Below are positions 57,137 to 64,000 of a stretch of DNA of 64,000 nucleotides, piece after piece. Below the pieces are notes generated by a model that did no database searches, was not told the origin of the DNA, and saw nothing but the letters and a program-made list of their open reading frames with translations. Source of the stretch: Chloropicon primus (lineage: Eukaryota > Chlorophyta > Chloropicophyceae > Chloropicales > Chloropicaceae); contig CP060756.1 in the NCBI GenBank assembly GCA_023205875.1, positions 1 through 64,000 on the forward strand. Reading direction: 5' to 3'. Position numbers and translations under genes: made by a program. Position 1 is the stretch's first letter. The number at the start of each line of letters is the position of its first letter.

Positions 57137-57878
57137 ATGGGGGAGAGGCTTGTGGCTTGGAAGTCCAAGCCGTCCGAGTCCGTGGTGCAAACCATAAGGA
57201 GCTTGGCCAGGAAGACCATCATGCTGGTGCAGAGGCCGGGACCGACGTGCTTCGTCCTCCAGGAGGCAGGGAGCGAAGTCAAGACAAAAGTGTTGGTGGG
57301 TTCCAGGGTTACCTGCTCCACCTGCAAGGCCTCCCAAGACAACGTTTGCATTCACACGCTTTTCGTTATGCTCAAGGTCCTTGGGGTGCCCCCGAGTAAC
57401 CCCTTGGTTTGGCAGGGCTCTCTCCTCGACCGCGAGCTGGAGGAGCTCATCCAGTGCGGCAACCGGTTGGGTCAGAAGCCCAAGCCCAAGGGGGGGAAGG
57501 GGCAGCCTGATGCTGATGCCTTGAAGCGGAAGGGGAACGGCGTACAGCCCCGGAAGATCGATCCGGACGAGCGGTGCCCCATCTGCTTCGATCCTTTGGC
57601 CGAAGCGAGGGAGCAGGAGCTCCTGAGCTGCGAGTCGTGCGGCAACCACATCCACGGGCGGTGCATCTACGTGTGGGCAAGACACCAGGAGTCCGTAGAC
57701 AGGAAAGTGACTTGTCCTCTCTGCAGGGGCGACTGGGGCGAGGTCAAGTGGAGCCGGGAGTACGCGTGTGATAAGCGAGGGAAGCCGGTGGAACAAACGG
57801 CCAGGGACAGAAACAAAGACACACACTACGGGTCGTCCTGTGGGAAGTGCTCGAAGGCGCCTCTGCAGGTGGGTTACA

Positions 57879-57920
<42 letters not shown>

Positions 57921-58642
57921 CTGCCTCCGTCCAAAGAATAGAGCATTGGACTGACGCCCCTCTCGATTCGATTGGTGACACGCAGGGAAAGAGGTTCACG
58001 TGCGTCATCTGCAGGCACTTTGACTTGTGCGAGGAATGCTTCGAGGCTGGTGCGCACGCAGTCCACCCTTTCGTCGTGCAGAATGAGCCGGGATCCGAAC
58101 CAGAGTTCGCGCCCAGGGGGGACTCGGAGCTGGAAAACTTCGAGTTCAAAGCGTCCACTTCGTCCTCGTCCTCGGGAACGAGCAAGACCAACCGCGGCAA
58201 GGCGACTAGGCCCTTCAAGGAAAGGACAAGTGTGGAATGCAACGAAGGGAACCTGCAGCAGCAGCAAACGCCTGTCCAGAGGAGGACGCCCCAGAGGGCC
58301 GCCTCCGCAGGGAAGACCCAGGATCTCGGTGGGGATCCCCTTAGCTTGAGTCTGATGGCGGTGGGCACCTCGGTCAAGAGTGGCACCGGCGAGAACACGG
58401 GCGGGGGGAGATCGACTTTCCCTTGCTCTCACGCCAGCGTGATGAGGTCCGCGTCGACCTCCGCGACAGCCCGGCGGAGGCTCAGCCGCTCCATGACGAG
58501 GAGCAAGACTTTGGACAGAAAATCAAGGGCTCAGGACCACTTGGACGGTGGTTTGCAGCCCTCTGGCCTCGATCCTTTCGGCGGAACAGGCCTCTCCCTC
58601 GGCATACAGAAACTCACAGCAAAGGCGAGCGTGGCCCGGTAA
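57137..58642 (+). CDS. SWIM/RING/ZZ zinc-finger E3 ubiquitin ligase (ZSWIM2-like)
   Basis: 462 residues from exons 57137-57868 and 57986-58642. An N-terminal SWIM finger (VTCSTCKASQDNVCIHTLF, about 58-76) is followed by a RING domain (CPICFDPL to CPLCRGDW, about 148-198). A ZZ finger split by the intron follows: CGKCSKAPLQ then GKRFTCVICRHFDLCEECFE. The tail is Ser/Arg-rich and disordered. This order matches ZSWIM2/MEX ligases, though the second RING of the human protein is not seen. The 117-bp intron is a multiple of three without a stop, so retention would insert a Ser-Leu run into the ZZ finger. Confidence 0.85.
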
Positions 58643-58859
58643 AAAGGGTATCAAACAAACGAAGCATTGCATTGCATTTGGTGTACATCATGATTCCAAA
58701 CTTTGAATCGATCTTTCCCTCCCCTTCCCTCCTCCCTCCCTCCTCGATCCGATCCTGTCCTCCATCGCCATCGCCATCGCCATCATCGCCATCATTTGTT
58801 GCTCTCAGTCCTTCAGTTCAGCGACGGAGGGAGAGCCAAGGAAGGAGAAGGAGACCGCG

Positions 58860-60895
58860 ATGGAGGACGAGAAGAAGCTTAGCGCGAGCCTCCACGCCCA
58901 GCCCTTCAAGCCCGGGGCCTCGTCCTCGAGCGCGGCGGGGGGAAGCGCGGGGCCACCGGGTACGGACGCCCCCGTGGCGTCTTCTTTTAAGAACATAAAC
59001 TTGAACGCCAAGCCTTTTGTTCCACCGGGTGGAAGCGCGCCGATCCCAAAGCCCGGGGCAGGGGCGTTGTCCGCGTCCGCGGCGTCATTCAAGAACGTCA
59101 ACGCCCAGCCGTTCATACCGGGCAAAAAGGCTGAGGCACCGCCACTCCAAACAACTCAGGTAAGAAGGAGAAGTGCTTCCCGGACTGAGGTAGAGGCAAC
59201 CAGTCAGGCCTCAGGGATAAGTTTCGGGGGGCCGATTAGAAAGAAGGACGACGCGAGTGGAGCACGGTGCCGGTCTCTCTGTCGCCCCCGCGCCAACGCA
59301 TCGATTTTCACGGCTCTGTTCCCTGCTAACGCCGCGCCCCACTGGATCCTGCTCTTGCTTTGTTCTTTCTGAAACAGTCCGGAGGTCCTTCTGATTTGCC
59401 TGACCTTCCCGACGAGCTGACCGGGCTTCCGGACGACGTGGAGGACCACGAGGTCTACCTCCCCCACGACGTCGGCAACCAGGAGGAAGACATGTACCTT
59501 CACAACCCAAACTTGTATGACGAGGACGAGGAGACCTATGGGATAGAAGCTGCGATTGAGAAGCTCACAGTAAGCGACGAGACCAAGCCGGTGCAACCCG
59601 GCCACTCGAAGGTGGCGAGCCAGTTCATGGCAGAGCAGCTGAGCCAGTACCTCACGAAGAGGCAGCAGTTGATATACGCGCACGTTCCTTCCACAAACCA
59701 GTTTGGCATTCCTGACTACATCCACGTCTACCACTCCCTCCTTCCTCTGGAGGACATCACTCGAGTGAGGCCCTCCCAGGCCTTGCAGGTCAGCACGAAG
59801 GTGCTCAAGGGGGTGAGCTCGAACGATGGCTACCCTTACGCGCTGTGGCGGCTGAATGAGAACCAAGTGCCCGCGAACAGGCAAACCTTCCAGCAGGCAA
59901 AGGACGTGATCAAGAAGTGGAGCGTAGTTGCTAGCTACCCTCACATCGTGGGGTTCCGGGACGCATTTTTGAGCAACGAGTACGAGGGAGCTGCAGCATT
60001 GTACTTGGTGTACGACTTCCACCCGAAAGCGGCGACGATAGAGAAGGTCTACATAAGGACCTCGAGCAGGACCCCCGTGCCAGAGGACGTCATGTGGAGC
60101 TTTGCTGTGCAGCTTGCAAACCTCCTCATGGTGGTGCACTCGCACGGCCTGGCCCTGGGACCCTCGCTGGCGCCGTCCAAGGTGCTGATCACCAACAAGA
60201 TTAGGGTTAGAGCCAACGTGGTGGGGTTGCACAACGTGCTGCAGAAGGAATCGAGGATGAACATACAGGACCAGCAGGCGGAAGATGTCTGGAGAGTGGG
60301 GCAGCTGCTGCTTTTGATGGCCTGCAGGACGGGTGGCTCGGGCGCGGGCAACAACTTGGAGCTCGTGAACAGGCACTACTCCAAGCAGTTCGCGCAACTC
60401 CTCCAAAACCTTTTGACGATACAGAAAGGCATTCTGCCCAACGGAAGCTACTTCGCCCACCTCGTTGGCCAGCACGCTTTCACGGAGCTGAGCAACGTGA
60501 ACATGTTGAACGACATGCTTTACGAGAACTTGTACAAAGAGCTTCAGAACGGGAGGCTGATGAGGCTGCTGGTAAAGCTCGGAATGATCAACGAGCGGCC
60601 TGATGACTCCACTTCGATGCAGTGGGCAGATAGTGGCGACAGGTACTTGCTCAAACTTTTTAGGGACTTTGTCTTCCACCAGAAGACTGAGGATGGGAGG
60701 CCAAACTTGGACTTTGGTCACGTCGTTGAATCCTTGAACAAGCTCGACTCCGGGGTCCGGGAGCAGATGATGCTGCTTAGCAGGGACGAGAAGTCCGTTC
60801 TCGTCGTGTCCTATAAGGACATGAAGCAAGCCATCATCAGTGCTTACGACGAATTGAACAACAGAGCAACAACAAAGCCTCGACAGAACTGGTAG
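58860..60895 (+). CDS. PAN3: PAN3, poly(A) nuclease deadenylation complex subunit
   Basis: 605 residues from exons 58860-59159 and 59378-60895, phase 0. Adaptor that brings the PAN2 nuclease to poly(A)-binding protein for mRNA deadenylation. The N-terminal region has three PAM2-like motifs: SLHAQPFKPG, LNAKPFVPPG and VNAQPFIPG. The centre is a degenerate kinase fold (YPYALWRLNENQV, VWSVVASYPHIVGFRDAF-like, HSHGLALGPS in place of the catalytic loop), then a coiled coil and the C-terminal knob domain (RDFVFHQKTEDGRPNLDFGHV). Intron 1 is 218 bp, the longest in the window. No zinc finger is seen. Confidence 0.92.
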
Positions 60896-60909
60896 GTTAC
60901 TCCTTTCTC

Positions 60910-60920
60910 TTACATTGTAA
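60910..60920. other. Palindromic two-way poly(A) element
   Basis: The 11-mer TTACATTGTAA is a perfect palindrome and gives TGTAA on both strands. It lies 15-25 nt after the PAN3 stop and 61-71 nt after the stop of the convergent KDEL receptor gene, so one site may end both transcripts. Confidence 0.5.
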
Positions 60921-60980
60921 TTTATGTTGAGCCCTTGTTTCCTAAGTCCAGTCCAACTGGATAGATGATGAATCCATGAA

Positions 60981-61968
60981 TCACACGGGCAGCTTGATCA
61001 CTGAGTCCCCCCTCAGCAGCGACCTCACGTAGTAGTAGCAGAAGTCCGCGTAGATGCCAGTCTGCACAATCTCGGAAAGAATCACAAGCAGTGGCCACAA
61101 CCCTTTCCCCATGGACGTGTATACGGCCGTTCCGTTGAGGGCAAACTCGAACACCCAGTGTAAGAAGCTAAGACCTCTTGCGCAACCCAATGCGAAGACG
61201 TAGTGCGCTGCGAACAGCTCTGTGATAACCTTCATGTTTTGCATCATCTTCAGCTGAGGCAGAATAGAGATGGACTCCACGTACACAGCGAAGGCCCAAA
61301 GCACCCTGTGCAGGTACACGTGGTTGCCAGCAGGCTGAACCAGGAACGCCAGAACAGCGCAAGGGATCAGGAGGTACTCTACCTTGAGCGAGTCGTCCGC
61401 CTTTCCATACGTGCTCTGCAGGTTGTTCTTGATGTACACAATCACGTATACTGTCAGCACCGTTGTCACCAAGTCCAGGAGCGTGTGGATGTCCTTTTCC
61501 ATCACCAGGCTGCAGTAGAAGCGAACGAAGAGGAAGATGCAAGTGAGGTATTGCGTCCTCAAAGATATTCCCGCGGCGGACTTCCTTTTCTTCACCGAGT
61601 ACAGGAGGAGGACTATTCCTCCAAGGTGAACGCACTCTGCGACCACAAACAGCAGCTCGGCGATAGCTCGAGACAGCAGGAAAACGAAGAAGATTGACAG
61701 TATCGAAGTAGCTCCTATAAGCAGGTGCTGCTGGCGCTTGCTGAGCTTCTTGAAGAACTTGGCCAGTACCAGGAGAGGATCCCGCAGGCTAACAGCAGCA
61801 CGGCACAGCACAGCAGAAAGAGGCGGTTGTTAGAAAGACCAACTTGTATTATTTCGAACCAAGGCGGTTCCTTTATGCGGGGGGAGGAAGAAACAGGGGG
61901 CTCCTCGCCTCATCGCTCTCGCTGTTTGGTTCCGACTTACCCAGCTTTGAGTTTCTTTAAGTCTTCCA
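60981..61968 (-). CDS. ER lumen protein-retaining (KDEL) receptor, ERD2-like
   Basis: 278 residues from a tiny first exon (61968-61940, MEDLKKLKAG) and exon 61788-60981; the junction codon GG/C is glycine. Seven membrane helices. Returns escaped ER residents from the Golgi. Recognised from GISLRTQYLTCIFLFVRF, FAVYVESISILPQLKMM and the C-terminal DFCYYYVRSL. The N-terminal extension of about 45 residues before the family core resembles the plant ERD2-like subgroup more than canonical ERD2. The 151-bp intron sits in the extension. Confidence 0.9.
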
Positions 61969-62124
61969 TGGTGCCGACTTGACCGCCTTGGCCTTGGCCT
62001 TGATCTGGTTCAAAAAAATTAATTCTCCAGAGAGGGAGAGGCAATCCATGAAACGGATGAAGGAGACCTGCTTTCTTGAGTTGGTTTTGTGATACATTAC
62101 TACTACTGGACAGAAGAAAATAAT

Positions 62125-64000
62125 TTAAGAAAGGCTGAGGGCGAGGTCAGACTCAAGGACCTCGTTGTAGCTTCCACAACCCTTGAGCGCAAAGAAAGTT
62201 CCCAGACCCTTCTTCACCCTAACCCTGTACTGCCTCTTGTACTCGAGGTCGTGCTGGGGGTGGAATCGGATCGTAATCTTTTGCTGCTGGGGCTGTCCGA
62301 TGCCCCGGCCCCGAATCATTCCGGAGGTTGGAGCAATCTCGAACACGGGCTTGGCCTTCTCTGCGACGGTCACCCTGTTGGAGAGCCTCCTGGTGCCGGT
62401 GCTGGAAGAGGAGAGCTTTCTTGGCTTGCTCTCCTCGAGCTCTGTTATGGACCACATCGCGTCAACGATAGTGGGGTTCGTCAGGGTCAGCTCTATCACC
62501 TTTGGAGCATTCGGATGGACGTTATCGAAGCTGATGTTGTCCTGCGACAAGGCGATCTTTGGATACAGCAGCTTCGTCTGCATGGGGAACTCCTGGACGC
62601 AGACTGTTGCGGCACCCTCCAGGACGTTCGGTCCGCTCTGCGGCAGGTACAATATCTTCAGGAAGCCGTCGATGTTCTCGAACAACCCTTCGGGCTCCGA
62701 AGTCATCTTCTGCTTCTCGTACTGTAAAGTTACGTCTACATTTTCGCTGGGGGGGATGACGAACACCTTGCTCACCCCCTTCTTGTCGGTGGCCGGCTGA
62801 GGATACGAGGTGACCACCGAGACGATCTTGTAGGGACCCTCGACCACGATGCGGCACATCACGGTTGTGCTCTGCAGATTGGTGAAGGCCAAGGACTTCT
62901 TGTAGCTTGCGTCGTCACCAGGCACGCAGGAGTGGCACGTGAACTTCAACTGCTCCAAGCCCTGCGTGTCCAGCCTTGGCTGAATTGTGTTTGCAAGGAG
63001 GTTCAATCTCAGGCTCCCCAAGGGCTCGCAGGGAGGGGCAGCAAACGGATGGAACGAGCCAGCGAGGTTTGCTCCAACGCTCTCCTCGCTTGGTTCGCTG
63101 AATTGGATGTGTTGCTTCCCCCGGATGACGGCTTCCCACACCCTGGGCACGGTGCCAGCAAACTCGATCTCTGCGCCTTTGACCGATCCCGCGGGAATCA
63201 CCAAGCTCTTTGGCAAGAGCTTGAATGGGAGCTCGCCGTCAAGGTTTTTACCCTTCTCCTCGATCGCCACCTGAACTCCCCCATCGGCCTTTGCGACAAA
63301 GTCCACAAAGGCAGGAGTGTCCTCGTTCCCGCTGTCCGTCTCTCCCAGGAGACTGACCGTCCAATCCACCTTCATGTCGAAGGAGGAAGTGTTCGAGACC
63401 CAGAACTTCCTCTTCTCCGCGGCCGAAGCCACGCAAAGGTCGCCCCAGTTGATGCTCAGAGACCTGTTGTCGACCGTCTTCTCGACGGTATAGACTTGCG
63501 ACTGGAGGGCAAGAGGGCTGCCTATGACCCCCGCCTTCACTGGGATGGACTTGCATGGCAAGCCGCCGATCTCGCAGTGAAGGGTATCAAAATACGTTCC
63601 GCACATGTTGTTCGTGCACGTGATTTGGAACTCCGTAGAGCCCCAAGGCTCCAGAGTCGTTTGCATGGGATTGGCAAGGAAGACGACTCCCCGGTTTCCA
63701 GCTTCCCTGAGGAGAGCCTTGTCCTTATCTTGGCTCAACTTGGAGTCAATCTTCCCGATCACGCTGTCACTCAAGAGCACCGTCTCCAACGCCTTTGCCG
63801 TAAGGGTTTTCGACATCTGCACTTTCCTCTTCTTCGTCGGAACCTTGGTGACCAGGGACACCATATCGGAGGACCGGAGCATCATTTCGGACATGTTGCC
63901 CGTGCCCATGGAGTGGCTAAGCTGGTCGCTGGCAAGGATCTCTTCCTGAGAGAGTCCAAAATTCTCGAACACGATGTCCACGGGGGCTCGGATGGCACTC
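62125..64000 (-). CDS. ASH/MSP Ig-like repeat ciliary protein, HYDIN/DLEC1 type (C-terminal part)
   Basis: The frame is open to the window edge, so the start lies beyond 64000; 624 C-terminal residues are visible. They form tandem Ig-like beta domains of the ASPM-SPD-2-Hydin class, with VSNTSSFDMKVDW, LTNPTIVDAMWSI and the stretch PTSGMIRGRGIGQ followed by ITIRFHPQHDLEYKRQYRVRV, ending GTFFALKGCGSYNEV. These repeats are typical of axonemal proteins such as HYDIN (central pair) and DLEC1/CFAP81. Which of these it is cannot be decided from the fragment. No intron is evident here. Confidence 0.75.
   Translation of the reverse strand, partial: SAIRAPVDIVFENFGLSQEEILASDQLSHSMGTGNMSEMMLRSSDMVSLVTKVPTKKRKVQMSKTLTAKALETVLLSDSVIGKIDSKLSQDKDKALLREAGNRGVVFLANPMQTTLEPWGSTEFQITCTNNMCGTYFDTLHCEIGGLPCKSIPVKAGVIGSPLALQSQVYTVEKTVDNRSLSINWGDLCVASAAEKRKFWVSNTSSFDMKVDWTVSLLGETDSGNEDTPAFVDFVAKADGGVQVAIEEKGKNLDGELPFKLLPKSLVIPAGSVKGAEIEFAGTVPRVWEAVIRGKQHIQFSEPSEESVGANLAGSFHPFAAPPCEPLGSLRLNLLANTIQPRLDTQGLEQLKFTCHSCVPGDDASYKKSLAFTNLQSTTVMCRIVVEGPYKIVSVVTSYPQPATDKKGVSKVFVIPPSENVDVTLQYEKQKMTSEPEGLFENIDGFLKILYLPQSGPNVLEGAATVCVQEFPMQTKLLYPKIALSQDNISFDNVHPNAPKVIELTLTNPTIVDAMWSITELEESKPRKLSSSSTGTRRLSNRVTVAEKAKPVFEIAPTSGMIRGRGIGQPQQQKITIRFHPQHDLEYKRQYRVRVKKGLGTFFALKGCGSYNEVLESDLALSLS

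Noticed and set aside
1-64000. Search for transposons, LTR or virus-derived elements and rRNA genes
   Set aside because: I saw no transposase, reverse transcriptase, integrase or capsid-like frame, no terminal repeats around any gene and no rRNA-like stretch.

Overview
This window is the left end of a nuclear chromosome of a small eukaryote, very probably a compact-genome green microalga. It opens with a telomeric tract and then carries about 33 protein genes in 63 kb. Most genes have no intron or one short intron (67-218 bp). Coding DNA is GC-rich, many proteins begin with basic Arg/Ser-rich presequences, and many 3' ends carry TGTAA, the poly(A) signal known from chlorophytes. Plant/algal-type genes include an AMT1 ammonium transporter, a plastid-type rhodanese, an eIF(iso)4G-like factor, a zincless FPG glycosylase and A-type cyclin. 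A chloropicophyte or similar prasinophyte-grade picoalga fits, but the species is inference.

Layout. 1-1303: telomere (G-strand TTTTAGG), a duplicated subtelomeric block and non-coding DNA. 1304-10318: a putative selenoprotein (thioredoxin fold fused to hemerythrin), FAD synthetase, rhodanese, MSH2 and an SMP-domain lipid-transfer protein. 10707-25871: TRM11-like tRNA methyltransferase, eIF(iso)4G, IFT81, patatin-like lipase, GFAT, FPG, RluA-type pseudouridine synthase, an ARMT1/DUF89 protein and a disordered phospho-protein. 26180-36373: a Cys-motif unknown, an LRAT/papain-like protein, PurM, a one-helix membrane protein, two SLC25 carriers and AP-1 sigma. 36834-46171: AMT, pyridoxal kinase, an unknown, NSA2, cyclin A and a small protein with a cyclin-docking motif. 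47003-56350: one 3115-residue protein with an array of amphipathic helices that fit the PKA-anchoring (AKAP) pattern. 56473-64000: MZT1, a SWIM/RING/ZZ E3 ligase, PAN3, KDEL receptor and the C-terminal part of a HYDIN/DLEC1-type protein.

Most genes are unrelated housekeeping genes. Three themes stand out. Cilium genes (IFT81, the HYDIN/DLEC1-type protein, perhaps the giant protein) imply a flagellated stage. Cell-division genes (cyclin A, the RxL protein, MZT1) lie in the right half. Convergent neighbours are packed with as little as 25 bp between stop codons, and at least one pair shares a palindromic poly(A) element. I saw no rRNA, tRNA, CRISPR array, transposon or virus-derived element.

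The observations most worth checking are the UGA-containing redox-hemerythrin fusion next to the telomere and the ten-helix AKAP-like array of the giant protein.
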